NCBI GenBank assembly: GCA_035552595.1 | Contig: DASZKZ010000024.1 | Coordinates: 1-40,825 of the forward strand | DNA length: 40,825 bases | Direction of reading: 5' to 3' | From: Aeolococcus sp035552595 | Lineage (GTDB): Bacteria > Chloroflexota > Dormibacteria > Aeolococcales > Aeolococcaceae | Shown: one piece after another, positions 10,791 to 18,794 of the stretch | Numbering within the stretch: position 1 is the first letter of the stretch | Layout: every line of letters starts with the position of its first letter | Translations under genes and position numbers: made by a program | The notes under the pieces: generated by a model | What the model saw: the letters and a program-made list of their open reading frames with translations, nothing else | Databases searched by the model: none | Told to the model about the DNA's origin: nothing

Positions 10791-10806
10791 GGTTTGTATA
10801 TGTCAA
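10777..10806 (-). promoter_or_regulatory. Sigma70-type promoter of the trbC/trbL-like/ssb operon
   Basis: Reading the minus strand, a perfect TTGACA -35 box (10801-10806) is followed by an 18-base spacer and a TACACT -10 box (10777-10782). Transcription would start near 10770, about 45 bases before the GTG at 10725. This is the best promoter match in the window. Confidence 0.75.
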
Positions 10807-10843
10807 GCAAGCCGCCACGGGGTGGCTCCTAGACTGGGCACCA

Positions 10844-12340
10844 GTGTTCCGTCCTCTGGCGAGACTTGATGCCGCCGATCGACGGCTGTTCGACAGGCTG
10901 ACGCGGCGCGACGGTCGGCTCGTCGGTCGGGTCCTCACACCTCTCAGCACCGGCGCCAACCAATCCGCCCTCTGGCTGGTGATCGCCGCGGGAATGGCGC
11001 TGGGCGGCGGACGGCGCTCCCGCCGCGCTGCGCTGCGCGGCGTACTGTCGATCGCGATCACATCGGCGGTGGTCAACCTTCCGCTGAAATACCTGACGCG
11101 CCGTCGGCGTCCACAGCGGCAGCATGGTGATGCGTCGAGGTCAATTCGCGTGCCGAAGAGCTCATCATTTCCGTCCGGCCACGCGGCATCGGCCCTCGCC
11201 TTCGCGACCGGCGCCGGGCTCGAACAACCGCTCTGGTTGCTCCCGACGCTTCCACTGGCCATGGGCGTCGCCTACTCCCGGGTCGGGCTCGGGGTGCACT
11301 ATCCCTTCGACGTGGTCGCGGGCGCGGCGATCGGCGCGGGTATGGGCGTCGCCACCGGTCGGTTGATGCGCGCCGGTGACGAGTGGCTGGGTGCGACGAC
11401 ACATGTCCCTGAATCTGGGTGGCCCGAGCCCGGCGAGCTCGTCCTTGTCGTCAACCCTCACGCCGGTCATGCCAGCCACCTTGGGCGGGCTCGCAGGGCA
11501 ATGGCCGATATCGGTCTGCAGGTTGTCACGGAGATCCCCGTCCAGGAGCTCGACCGTCTCGACGGCGTGCTCGAGCGCAACCGGTCGACGCCGCCAGTGG
11601 TGGTTGCGGTCGGCGGCGATGGAACCGTTGGGCAGGTCGCTGACAGGATCGTGGGCACATCCGCCGTCCTGGGGATTCTTCCCCTCGGCACGTCGAATGA
11701 CTTCGCCCGCTCGCTCGAGATCCCGATTCACGCCGAGAAGGCGGTCCGACTCCTCTCGCGGGGCCGCGTGATGCGCGTTGACGCGGGACGGTTCACAGGC
11801 GACGGACAGCGCCCGCGGCATTTCGTCCATGCCGCCGCAGTCGGAATCAACGTGCACTTCGCACGCTTTGCCACGCGAGCGGATGAGCGGGAGCGCCTGG
11901 GCCGGCTGACCTACGCGATCGCGGCCGCGGTGGCGTTGCGGGAGCGTCCGGTGTTCACCTGTGAGATTGAATATGGCGACAGCAAAGAGCGCCTGCAGCT
12001 CATGCATCTCGCGGTCATCAACGCGCCGATCTTCGGTGGATTCCTGAGGTTGCGGGTTCCTGGGGCGGGCACGGACGACGGGACCCTCGACGCGATCATG
12101 GTGGAGCACCTCCCGCCGCGACGGATCATGTGGTCGGCGCTCTATCCCGCAGTGGGCGCGCACCGGCGCATTCGTGGGATCCGCACTCTGCAGGTCTCGC
12201 GTCTCACGGTCCGGCCCGGCGCATCGATGGATGTGACCCTGGACGGCGACATCGCCGGCAGACTCCCGGGGGTGTTCGAGGTGATCCCCCGGGGATTGCG
12301 GGTGATCACGCCCGCGCGGCGATCAGGGGCTCGTCGTTGA
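10844..12340 (+). CDS. PAP2 phosphatase-diacylglycerol kinase fusion
   Basis: Two-domain lipid enzyme of about 498 residues. The N-terminal half is a PAP2 phosphatase with its three motifs: KYLTRRRRP, SFPSGHAAS and SRVGLGVHYPFD. The C-terminal half is a DAGK catalytic domain with VVNPHAG, the nucleotide-binding GGDGTVGQV and GTSNDFARSL. The fusion is known in actinobacteria and is thought to act on phosphatidate or isoprenoid phosphates at the membrane. The start is uncertain: GTG at 10844 gives the usual length, while a GTG at 10778 would lie inside the divergent promoter. No good ribosome-binding site precedes either. It is divergent from the trbC-like gene. Confidence 0.85.
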   Translation: MFRPLARLDAADRRLFDRLTRRDGRLVGRVLTPLSTGANQSALWLVIAAGMALGGGRRSRRAALRGVLSIAITSAVVNLPLKYLTRRRRPQRQHGDASRSIRVPKSSSFPSGHAASALAFATGAGLEQPLWLLPTLPLAMGVAYSRVGLGVHYPFDVVAGAAIGAGMGVATGRLMRAGDEWLGATTHVPESGWPEPGELVLVVNPHAGHASHLGRARRAMADIGLQVVTEIPVQELDRLDGVLERNRSTPPVVVAVGGDGTVGQVADRIVGTSAVLGILPLGTSNDFARSLEIPIHAEKAVRLLSRGRVMRVDAGRFTGDGQRPRHFVHAAAVGINVHFARFATRADERERLGRLTYAIAAAVALRERPVFTCEIEYGDSKERLQLMHLAVINAPIFGGFLRLRVPGAGTDDGTLDAIMVEHLPPRRIMWSALYPAVGAHRRIRGIRTLQVSRLTVRPGASMDVTLDGDIAGRLPGVFEVIPRGLRVITPARRSGARR

Positions 12341-12448
12341 CGGCAACCCCGTTGGTCCAGAGATGGGCGATCACGCCTGACTGGTGGTGCAGAGCCAGGA
12401 AGACGTCGTCGTCGGCACCGCTGCGGCGCCGATCACGCGGGCGGGAGG

Positions 12449-12477
12449 TTGCCATTAGATTTAGGTGTGCTTATTAG
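12449..12477 (+). promoter_or_regulatory. Promoter-like boxes in a decayed region
   Basis: TTGCCA (12449-12454), 17 bases, then TATTAG (12472-12477) in a locally AT-rich patch. No plus-strand gene follows, so this may be a leftover of a lost gene or chance. Confidence 0.25.
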
Positions 12478-12484
12478 CCAATGG

Positions 12485-12628
12485 CTCGCCATGCACCAGC
12501 ACGTTGAGGTCCCCGACGGCGGCCTTGGCCTGTGCCATCGCGCTGGCGATCCCACCTGTCACGTACGTCACCAACGGATAGTTCGCGACGGTCGGCCCCT
12601 GGGCGGCCGGTGACTGAGCACGAAGATC
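12485..12628 (-). pseudogene. Remnant of a RibD/dihydrofolate reductase-like protein
   Basis: The gap of about 320 bases between the lipid kinase and the DinB-like gene holds no intact gene. On the minus strand, a stretch reading ANYPLVTYVTGGIASAMAQ and then AKAAVGDLNVLVHG looks like the centre of a RibD C-terminal/dihydrofolate reductase-family protein (typically TFVTDGIESALAQAKAAAGDKDV). It lacks both the N-terminal part and the strand after VHGE, and the frame runs into a stop at 12461. The match is by memory of the family pattern and is short, so it needs a search to confirm. Confidence 0.4.
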
Positions 12629-12657
12629 GGGACCCTGTGATAGGGGCTTCTCTACAG

Positions 12658-13266
12658 CTAGCTGCTCGGCGTGACCCGCGCTCGCGGGTCGCGTCCCGTA
12701 AACGCCACGAAGCGCTCCCAGTCGTTGGCGCCGGGAGGGGGCGGTACCTCGGCGCCGAAGGGGGCACCCGGACGCACCATGTTCCGGAACTCCTGCTTGA
12801 TGAAGCCGTGCGCCCCACTCAGTGCCGGCGCGGCGAGGGCGGAGGCGAGTCCATCCAGCTGTCCAGTGGCCCGGGCCAGGTCCCACGCGTGGGCCGCCAA
12901 CTCGAGGAGGTACATGTCGATGAGGGCGGCCCCCGTGTACCGCTCACCCCAGGGCATGGTTGCCGTTATCACCAGGCGGGTATCGTCCGCCCACGCCGCC
13001 GCCGCCTCCTGGGCGGCGCCCCGCAGCCGGTTGGGCGCCAGAGGCAGCTCCACGTGCGGGGATGCGTCCCCTGGCGGAGGCGCTTGCCCGCGGCCGAGGG
13101 CGGCAGCTCGGTGCCCGGCTTCGACGAGGTGGTCGATCATCCCCGCTACGTCGTAATCGTGGCAAGGCGTGGAGTTGCGCAACTGGTCAGGGCTTATCCC
13201 AGAGACGATCACCGCCGCGTTCTCGTAGGCATCGATGAGGATGCTGCGGCGGTCCGGTGTGGCCAT
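12658..13266 (-). CDS. TIGR03086/DinB-like metal-binding protein
   Basis: A 202-residue protein of the DinB/mycothiol-dependent maleylpyruvate isomerase-like group, close to the TIGR03086 pattern. The four-helix-bundle metal ligands are suggested by CHDYDVAGMIDHLVEAGHR and LLELAAHAWDLARATGQLD. TIGR03086 proteins are common in mycothiol-making actinobacteria; no reaction is known for most. The ATG at 13266 has a GAGGA element about 10 bp upstream and gives the usual N-terminus. It is a single gene flanked by decayed DNA on one side and a VOC gene on the other. Confidence 0.8.
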   Translation of the reverse strand: MATPDRRSILIDAYENAAVIVSGISPDQLRNSTPCHDYDVAGMIDHLVEAGHRAAALGRGQAPPPGDASPHVELPLAPNRLRGAAQEAAAAWADDTRLVITATMPWGERYTGAALIDMYLLELAAHAWDLARATGQLDGLASALAAPALSGAHGFIKQEFRNMVRPGAPFGAEVPPPPGANDWERFVAFTGRDPRARVTPSS

Positions 13267-13397
13267 GATGTTCGTCCTCGCTCGTTTCGTCGGGCGGCCC
13301 ATTGTCGTCCAGAGCCGACGCAACGCCGAGCTCTAGGCGGCGAGGCTGGGGCGGCCCCTCGGGTCATCTCCGGCTTGGTGCCAAAGGACCCACGTGG

Positions 13398-13781
13398 TCA
13401 GAGGGGCTGGAGCCGGGTGTGCAGGAGGCAGAATTCGTTGCCTTCTGGGTCTGCCAGGACATGCCAGCTCTCGGTGCCGGTCTGGCCGACGTCGGCGGGC
13501 CGGGCGCCGAGAGCGAGCAGCCGCGCCAGCTCGGCGTCCTGGTCGCGGTCGGTGGCGTTGACGTCGATGTGCAGCCGGAGCTTCCCGGTTCGGGCGTCGC
13601 TGCTGGGGATGAAGACGAGGGTGGGCTGCGGGCCGCCGAAGCCGGCGTCGCGCGGCCCGATCTCGATGACTCCGTTGTCCTCCCGGCCGAGTTCGACGTA
13701 GCCGAGGACCTCGCTCCAGAATGCGGCGAGCCGATCGGCGTCGGCGACGTCGATGACCAGCTCGCTGATGCGGCATGCCAT
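13398..13781 (-). CDS. VOC-family (glyoxalase/bleomycin resistance-like) protein
   Basis: A 127-residue single-domain vicinal oxygen chelate protein. It has the expected beta-alpha-beta-beta-beta repeats: ISELVIDVADADRLAAFWSEVLGY, then LRLHIDVNATDRDQDAELARLLALGA and the closing WHVLADPEGNEFCLL. This version resembles the actinobacterial glyoxalase-like group of unknown substrate. The VOC protein at 16985-17344 shares the same layout and the DPEGNEFCL ending, so the two are probably paralogues. No clear ribosome-binding site is seen upstream of the ATG. Confidence 0.85.
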   Translation of the reverse strand: MACRISELVIDVADADRLAAFWSEVLGYVELGREDNGVIEIGPRDAGFGGPQPTLVFIPSSDARTGKLRLHIDVNATDRDQDAELARLLALGARPADVGQTGTESWHVLADPEGNEFCLLHTRLQPL

Positions 13782-14022
13782 GTCCGTCAGTGTACGGAAG
13801 CGTATCGGTCGAACATCTGGTCGCTCTCAACTGCGAACGTCCGGCCGCGGCACAACGCCAGCGAGCACGGGCAGGATCCGAGACCCCGAGGGTGATCAGA
13901 CTGACTCGCTGTTCCAGCCGTGGATCATGGCAAACCGATCAGCTTTGAAGAAGCCACCGCCAAGGTCGGCGTCCTACAGTGAGCGCTTCCCCAATCAAAG
14001 GCGCGAAGAGGAGAACCCAGCA

Positions 14023-14475
14023 ATGGCGACCGTAACGAGATCAGCCACGAAAGCCAACCCGAAGCCGTCCAAGGGATTCACGGCCGAGGAAAAGGCCGCG
14101 ATGCGCGAGCGCGCCCGGGAGCTCAAAGCGGAAGCCTCCAAGGCGGACGGTGAGAAGGAGTTGCTCGCGGCGATCGCCAAGATGGAGGAGCCGGCACGCG
14201 GTATCGCCAAGAAGCTGCACGCCCTCATCAAATCCGCAGCACCGGCGCTCGCGCCGAAAACCTGGTACGGGATGCCCGCGTACGCCAAGGACGGCAACGT
14301 GATCTGCTGGTTCCAGAACGCAGGAAAGTTCAAAGCCAGATACCAGACGCTCGGCTTCAGCGACAAGGCGAATCTCGACGACGGCGCCATGTGGCCGAAT
14401 TCCTACGCGCTCATGAGGTTGACTGCCGCCGAAGAGGCAAAGATAACCGCGCTGGTGAAAAGGTCCGTGCGCTGA
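14023..14475 (+). CDS. DUF1801-type (YdhG-like) protein
   Basis: A 150-residue protein with a lysine-rich N-terminal tail (about 1-45) and a C-terminal DUF1801-like domain: IAKKLHALIKSAAPALAPKT, WYGMPAYAKDGNVICWFQNAG and LGFSDKANLDDGAMWPNSYAL. The fold is related to the YdhG/frataxin-like group; the exact role is unknown. The ATG at 14023 follows an AGAGGAGAA site. Codon use is less GC-extreme than in neighbours (many AAG and AAC codons), consistent with the lysine-rich sequence. About 240 bases upstream (13782-14022) hold no recognisable feature. Confidence 0.75.
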   Translation: MATVTRSATKANPKPSKGFTAEEKAAMRERARELKAEASKADGEKELLAAIAKMEEPARGIAKKLHALIKSAAPALAPKTWYGMPAYAKDGNVICWFQNAGKFKARYQTLGFSDKANLDDGAMWPNSYALMRLTAAEEAKITALVKRSVR

Positions 14476-14563
14476 GACGAACCTGACGTGCGAAGCGTCC
14501 CGGGCGGATCGGGCGGTGGTACCGTGGCCACGATGGGTATGGTCGGCGCCCACAGGACGGCGG

Positions 14564-15415
14564 ATGGCTGAGCTGAGAACCCTGGTGACCGGTCTCGTCT
14601 TCGGCGAGCAACCGCGCTGGCACGACGGCCGGCTCTGGTTCTCCGACTGGGGAACGCAGGACGTCCTGGCCGCCGATCTCGCGGGCCACACCGAGGTCAT
14701 GGCGCACGCCGGGTCGTTCCCGTGCTGTTCCGGCTGGTTGCCCGACGGGCGCCTGCTCGTGGTCTCGGCGGGTGACGGTCGTCTGCTGCGCCAGGAAGCG
14801 GACGGAACGCTGGTGACCCATGCCGACCTCGCCGCCACGTCGGACCCGCCCGCAGGGAACGAGCTCGTTGTCGATGGGCGCGGCAACGCGTATGTCAACG
14901 GCGGCGGCTTCAACCTGATGACCGGTGAGGCCTTCAAGCCCGGGGTGATCGCAATGGCTACACCTGACGGATCGGTCCGTCAGGTTGCGGACGATCTCGC
15001 TTTTCCCAACGGCATGCTCATCAGCGCCGACAACGCCACGCTGATCGTGGGTGAGTCCTATGCCAAGCGGCTCACCGCGTTCGACATTGGCGGCGATGGC
15101 GCCTTGTCGAGCCGCCGCGTGTGGGCTGATCTCGGCGATGGAGTCCCCGACGGCATCTGCCTCGATGCCGAGGGTGCTGTCTGGTACGCGGACGTTCCCA
15201 ACCAGCGGTGCGTGCGGGTCGCGGAGGGTGGCCAGGTGCTGCGGACGGTGGATCTCGACCGCGGCTGCTTTGCGTGCGCGCTCGGCGGGCCCTCGCGGAC
15301 CACGCTCTTCATGATGGCAACCGAATGGAACGGCCCTGCGGCGATGTTCAACGAGCCGCGCACGGGCCAGGTCGTGGCGCTGGACGTCGCTGCGCCAGGA
15401 GTTGGGTGGCCGTAG
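14564..15415 (+). CDS. SMP-30/gluconolactonase-like beta-propeller enzyme
   Basis: A 283-residue six-bladed propeller of the SMP-30/gluconolaconase/LRE-like group, which hydrolyse lactones with a bound divalent metal. Metal-site segments are visible: GEQPRWHDGRLWFSDW at the N-terminus, NELVVDGRGNAYV in the middle, FPNGMLIS, and DGICLDAEGAVWYADV. The usual N-terminal GEGPRW reads GEQPRW. The ATG at 14564 is supported by AGGA 7 bp upstream. No signal peptide is seen, so it is cytosolic. The gene is not clearly in an operon; the next gene starts 66 bp after its stop. Confidence 0.82.
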   Translation: MAELRTLVTGLVFGEQPRWHDGRLWFSDWGTQDVLAADLAGHTEVMAHAGSFPCCSGWLPDGRLLVVSAGDGRLLRQEADGTLVTHADLAATSDPPAGNELVVDGRGNAYVNGGGFNLMTGEAFKPGVIAMATPDGSVRQVADDLAFPNGMLISADNATLIVGESYAKRLTAFDIGGDGALSSRRVWADLGDGVPDGICLDAEGAVWYADVPNQRCVRVAEGGQVLRTVDLDRGCFACALGGPSRTTLFMMATEWNGPAAMFNEPRTGQVVALDVAAPGVGWP

Positions 15416-15480
15416 GACTGGCTCGTGGGTTTCCTGGGCGAGGTGCGCGGGTCGCTGGCCGCGGCTGATATCGTCGCTGC

Positions 15481-16335
15481 GTGCGGGTCGAGGAGTTGCG
15501 CGCCGAAGCCTCCTCCGCGGTGCAGGCGGTGCGCGCCGCACTGCACGTGGTCGCCGAGCGGATCGACAGCGATCAGATCACGTCGAAGGGGCGCTTGGAC
15601 ATCGCCACCGGCACGGACGTCAAGAGTCAGGCGGTGATCAGAGCACTGGTCACGCGGACGCACGGTGACCACGCATTCGTCGGTGAGGAGTCAGGTCAGG
15701 ACGCTGTGCCGGCGGACGGCAGCTACTGGCTGGTGGATCCTATCTGCGGAACCTGGAACTTCGCCTCGCACCTGCCGCTGTGCTGTGTCAACGTCGCCCT
15801 CGTGGAGGAAGGACAGGTCGTGCTCGGGGCGGTCGGCGATGCTGCCTCCGGTGAGATCTGGGTGTCGCAGAGAGGGCGCGGCACCTGGCTCGCTGAGGCG
15901 ACAGAGCTGGTTCCCACAACGGCGAGTGACGCCAGCTCCATCCTCGTTCTGGAGCCCGGGCTTCGGGGCGGAGCTGAGGCCATGCGCCGAGCCGGCGTGA
16001 TGGCCGCGGCGGTCGCGGACGGGCAATGGGAGCTGCGCACCCTGGGCAGCACGATCGACCTGGCGTACGTCGCGGCCGGGCGCGTTGCCGGAGCCTGGCA
16101 TCCCAACACGAGTGCGCCTCTGCACTTCGCGGCGGGAGCGCTGGTGGCTTCAGAGGCCGGCGCCCTGGTCACTGACGAGGACGGCCGACCCTGGACACCG
16201 CGTTCACACAGCCTCGTTGCCGCCGCGACGCCCAAGGTGCACACCGCGATGCTCGCGCTGGTCGCTGCGCGACCGCTGGAGCAGAGCGAACCCACGGGTG
16301 ATACTCAGCGCCACCGGCAGGCTCCAGAGGGATGA
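15481..16335 (+). CDS. Inositol monophosphatase-like protein with altered metal site
   Basis: A 284-residue IMPase-fold protein: VGEES (E69, E70) and WLVDPICGTWNF match the WxxDPxDGTxNF motif, and STIDLAYVAAGRVAGAW precedes the last metal segment. The second aspartate of DPIDGT is cysteine here (C89), and the last-ligand region, normally PWDxAAG, reads PLHFAAG (H215). Two of the usual Mg2+ ligands are therefore changed, so classical phosphatase activity is doubtful, although this may be a natural divergent subfamily rather than decay since the frame is intact. The start is GTG at 15481. The C-terminal 20 residues are low-complexity. Confidence 0.75.
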   Translation: MRVEELRAEASSAVQAVRAALHVVAERIDSDQITSKGRLDIATGTDVKSQAVIRALVTRTHGDHAFVGEESGQDAVPADGSYWLVDPICGTWNFASHLPLCCVNVALVEEGQVVLGAVGDAASGEIWVSQRGRGTWLAEATELVPTTASDASSILVLEPGLRGGAEAMRRAGVMAAAVADGQWELRTLGSTIDLAYVAAGRVAGAWHPNTSAPLHFAAGALVASEAGALVTDEDGRPWTPRSHSLVAAATPKVHTAMLALVAARPLEQSEPTGDTQRHRQAPEG

Positions 16336-16373
16336 TCTCCCGGAGCTCGGCTTCGGGGTGGGATTGTGGGCCG

Positions 16374-16958
16374 TCACGCACCACCCGGTACGTCTTGATT
16401 ACGGCGCCAGGCGGCGGCCTCGGCGACCCAGATCATCGAACGCCCAACCTCATTGGGCGCCTCAATCTCGTCCTTCTCGATGCGGTCGAGCCGATACCCC
16501 AGCCGGCGAGGCACGGCAGCGCTGCGAACATTCGCCTCGTCGCAGTGGATCTCGACACGCGTGACCCCGTCCAGTGCCAGCGCGGTGGCGGTCAGGAGAC
16601 GGGCGGCCTCGGTGACGATTCCGCGGCCCGTGTGGCGAACGTCCGCCCAGTACCCAATCTCGAGCGCACCCTCTCCGATGCGCGCTTCGAGTCCGCACAG
16701 ACCCGCGTATTCGCCGGTGCGGCGCAGGGTGATTGCATAGTGGGCGGCAGAATCACCAAAATCTCGTGCAGCAGGTTCGAGGAAGGTGCGCACCGACTGA
16801 TCGGTCGCCGGTGACTGTGCCCACGGCATCCAGCCTCTGAGATGCTCAAAGCTGGCGTTGATGGCCGCCCGCAGTGGGGTGCAGTCCGCCGGGTAACGGG
16901 GCCTGCGCAACACCACCTTCGAGCCGATGATCTCCTCCGGCGGATCGTTGATGCGCAC
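16374..16958 (-). CDS. GNAT acetyltransferase, RimJ/RimL-like
   Basis: A 194-residue GCN5-related N-acetyltransferase of the RimJ/RimL type. An opening VVLRRPRYPADCTPLRAAI strand-helix is followed by INASFEHLRGWMPWA, the core EIGYWADVRHTGRGIVTEAA that carries the acetyl-CoA pyrophosphate-binding loop (RHTGRG), and VEIHCDEANVRSAAVPRRLGY. Such enzymes acetylate ribosomal-protein N-termini or small molecules; the substrate cannot be read from sequence. The start is GTG. The stop lies about 40 bp from the convergent IMPase-like gene. Confidence 0.85.
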   Translation of the reverse strand: MRINDPPEEIIGSKVVLRRPRYPADCTPLRAAINASFEHLRGWMPWAQSPATDQSVRTFLEPAARDFGDSAAHYAITLRRTGEYAGLCGLEARIGEGALEIGYWADVRHTGRGIVTEAARLLTATALALDGVTRVEIHCDEANVRSAAVPRRLGYRLDRIEKDEIEAPNEVGRSMIWVAEAAAWRRNQDVPGGA

Positions 16959-16984
16959 TGCAGAATCTTAAGACCGTGCTCGAG

Positions 16985-17344
16985 CTACTCCAGGCAGAAC
17001 TCGTTTCCCTCGGGATCGGCGAGGACCACCCAGCCTCCCGGCGTGAGCTGACGCCGATCGTCGACGACGGTCGCTCCCAATCCCAGCAGCCGGTCGAGCT
17101 CGGCGTCCTGGCCACTGTCGGCCGGCAGCATGTCCAGGTGCACTCGGTTCTTGACGAGCTTTCGTTCTGGAACGGTGACGAAAACCAGTCGAGGCCGCGC
17201 GCTGTGCGGCGGACTCGCCACCCAGTGGTGGTTGCCGGGATGACGCACCTCCGCGAGGGCGTACCCGGTGACCGCGCCCCAGAACGCAGCGACCAGCCTG
17301 GCGTCGTGGCAGTCGAAGGTCACGTTGAGAATCGCTGCGGGCAT
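16985..17344 (-). CDS. VOC-family (glyoxalase-like) protein
   Basis: A 119-residue VOC-fold protein: ILNVTFDCHDARLVAAFWGAVTGY at the start, PRLVFVTVPE, NRVHLDMLPADSGQDAELDR and the ending LADPEGNEFCLE. It resembles the VOC gene at 13398-13781 in length and ending. The ATG at 17344 is chosen because residues before it in the open frame are arginine-rich and unlike the family. It sits between the GNAT gene (26 bp downstream) and the monooxygenase-like gene. Substrate unknown. Confidence 0.82.
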   Translation of the reverse strand: MPAAILNVTFDCHDARLVAAFWGAVTGYALAEVRHPGNHHWVASPPHSARPRLVFVTVPERKLVKNRVHLDMLPADSGQDAELDRLLGLGATVVDDRRQLTPGGWVVLADPEGNEFCLE

Positions 17345-17409
17345 GGCGCATTGTGGGAGCGCGGTCGGCGCTGCGGCGACGGAGCTGGCAGAAACCGCGC
17401 CCCCAATGC

Positions 17410-17730
17410 TCAACGGGCGGTGGCGGCGACCATGGAACCGGAAGCGTCGAGCAGCTCGAGCCGCTCCACCCCGGGCTCGCCATCCGGCCGGAAGCCGATC
17501 TCCTGGAACACGGAGGAGACGGCGGGGTGGATGCGCTCGTCGAACGCTCGAGTGCATGCCTCCTCGGACTCCCAGATGTCCAGGTAACGCAGGCCGCCGT
17601 TGGGCTGGCGGACGCAGAGGTGGAGAAGGCAGCCGTCGACAGGGCGATCGCCGATGCGGTCGATGATCCGGCGGTAGACGCCCTCGTCGATGGGAACGTC
17701 CTGCACGTACGTGTATCGCGTGTCAGCCAT
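17410..17730 (-). CDS. Antibiotic-biosynthesis-monooxygenase-like small protein
   Basis: A 106-residue protein with the look of a dimeric alpha/beta-barrel (ABM-like) protein: an opening YTYVQDVPIDEGVYRRIIDR, the strand DGCLLHLCVRQPNGGLRYLDIWESEEACTRAF and a short C-terminal helix. Family members are cofactor-poor oxygenases or simply binding proteins; no catalytic residue can be assigned. The ATG at 17730 is divergent from a TetR gene at 17802, so it is the likely target of that repressor. A relic of a second ABM-like gene lies on the far side of the TetR gene. Confidence 0.55.
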   Translation of the reverse strand: MADTRYTYVQDVPIDEGVYRRIIDRIGDRPVDGCLLHLCVRQPNGGLRYLDIWESEEACTRAFDERIHPAVSSVFQEIGFRPDGEPGVERLELLDASGSMVAATAR

Positions 17731-17776
17731 GATGCCGGTACTCCTCACGAGGTATTTGTCCGAGTCCAACTGGATC

Positions 17777-17790
17777 GAATACTGGTATCC
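17777..17790. promoter_or_regulatory. Imperfect inverted repeat, candidate TetR operator
   Basis: GAATAC-TG-GTATCC is an inverted repeat (5 of 6 arm positions match) in the 71-bp divergent region between the ABM-like gene and the TetR gene, 12 bp before the TetR start. This is where a TetR autoregulatory operator is expected. Confidence 0.4.
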
Positions 17791-17801
17791 TAGGGTCAAC
17801 A

Positions 17802-18476
17802 GTGAACGATGTCAAGCGCGCCTACCGCTCTCCCCTCCGTGCCGAGCAGTCGCGCCAGACCCGGCGGCGCATCCTCGCCGCGTCCCGCGGCCTCTTCCTG
17901 GAACGCGGCTACCCGGCGACGAGCGTCGAGGCCATCGCCACGGCGGCGAACGTCTCCGCCGACACGGTCTACGCCGTCTTCGGCAGCAAGCGGAACCTGC
18001 TCAAGGAGCTCATCGACACCGTGGTCGGAGGGGACGACGCCGACGTCAAGGTGGTCGACCGGCCGGAGCCGCAGTCGGTGCGGCAGGAGCGCGATCAGCG
18101 TGTGCAGCTGGTCGCGTTCGCCACCGGGATCGCCCGCCGCATCGAGGCCACCCGCCCGCTGGACGACATCCTGCGCAGCGCCGCGGAGGTGGACGCCGAG
18201 GTGGGCGCCCTTCGCGACGACCTGCAGCTGCGCCAGCGCCGTTCCGCGATGACCACGGTCGCGCAATGGCTGGCGGCCAACGGGCCGCTTCGCAAGGGCG
18301 TCGACGTGAGCGAGGCGGGCAGCATCATCTGGACGCTGACCAGCCCCGAGGTGCACAGGCTGCTGCGTGACGGCTGCGGCTGGTCGCAGGAGCGCTTCGC
18401 GCGCTGGTTGGAGGACACCCTGGTGCGCACGCTGCTCCCGGACGTACAGGCAGCGCCTGCGCCGGAATCCGGCTAG
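17802..18476 (+). CDS. TetR-family transcriptional regulator
   Basis: A 224-residue TetR-type repressor. The N-terminal helix-turn-helix is clear at about residues 20-66: TRRRILAASRGLFLERGYPATSVEAIA, then AANVSADTVYAVFGSKRNLLKELI. The C-terminal ligand domain (70-224) is alpha-helical and not specific. The GTG at 17802 is preceded by TAGGG 6 bp away. It is divergent from the ABM-like gene at 17410-17730, a common arrangement in which the repressor controls both. The ligand is unknown. Confidence 0.92.
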   Translation: MNDVKRAYRSPLRAEQSRQTRRRILAASRGLFLERGYPATSVEAIATAANVSADTVYAVFGSKRNLLKELIDTVVGGDDADVKVVDRPEPQSVRQERDQRVQLVAFATGIARRIEATRPLDDILRSAAEVDAEVGALRDDLQLRQRRSAMTTVAQWLAANGPLRKGVDVSEAGSIIWTLTSPEVHRLLRDGCGWSQERFARWLEDTLVRTLLPDVQAAPAPESG

Positions 18477-18573
18477 GAAGAATTCCCCGGCCTCCCAGCT
18501 TTCTGGGATGGCGGCCCCTGCGGCGGCGTCGGATCCTCCCCTCCACCACCCGCACCTGTTTGGAGGACGCGCA

Positions 18574-18785
18574 ATGCTGGCGGGGACATCCACGTGGACC
18601 GGCCCCCCGGACGCGCTGGCCGCATGGGCCGCGTCCGTGAACGCCACGGTCAGGCCGTTCGTCGAGAGCCGGGAAGCACGAGAGTCCTGCTCGCGAATGT
18701 GACTCCGGTCACGCCCAGACCGCCCGCAGCCAGCCCCGATGCCAGCGTTCGCCAGAGCACCGACGCAGGGGGGACCCTCGTGTGA
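18574..18785 (+). pseudogene. Frameshifted relic of an ABM-like gene
   Basis: A GGAGGA site precedes ATG 18574, which opens a 42-codon frame (TSTWTGPPDALAAWAASVNA, then TVRPFVES) that ends at 18702. From about 18664 the sequence continues to look coding in the neighbouring frame (PGSTRVLLANV, ending PDASVRQSTDAGGTLV, stop at 18785). Joined, the two resemble the second half of an antibiotic-biosynthesis-monooxygenase-like protein. A frameshift near 18664 and loss of internal residues would explain it. The rest of the gap between the TetR gene and 18795 holds nothing recognisable. Confidence 0.4.
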
Positions 18786-18794
18786 CCATGCAGC

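Noticed and set aside
12306..12455. 49-codon minus-strand frame starting at ATG 12455
   Set aside because: It has no ribosome-binding site, overlaps the end of the lipid kinase gene and resembles no family. It may be part of the decayed segment but cannot be supported as a gene.
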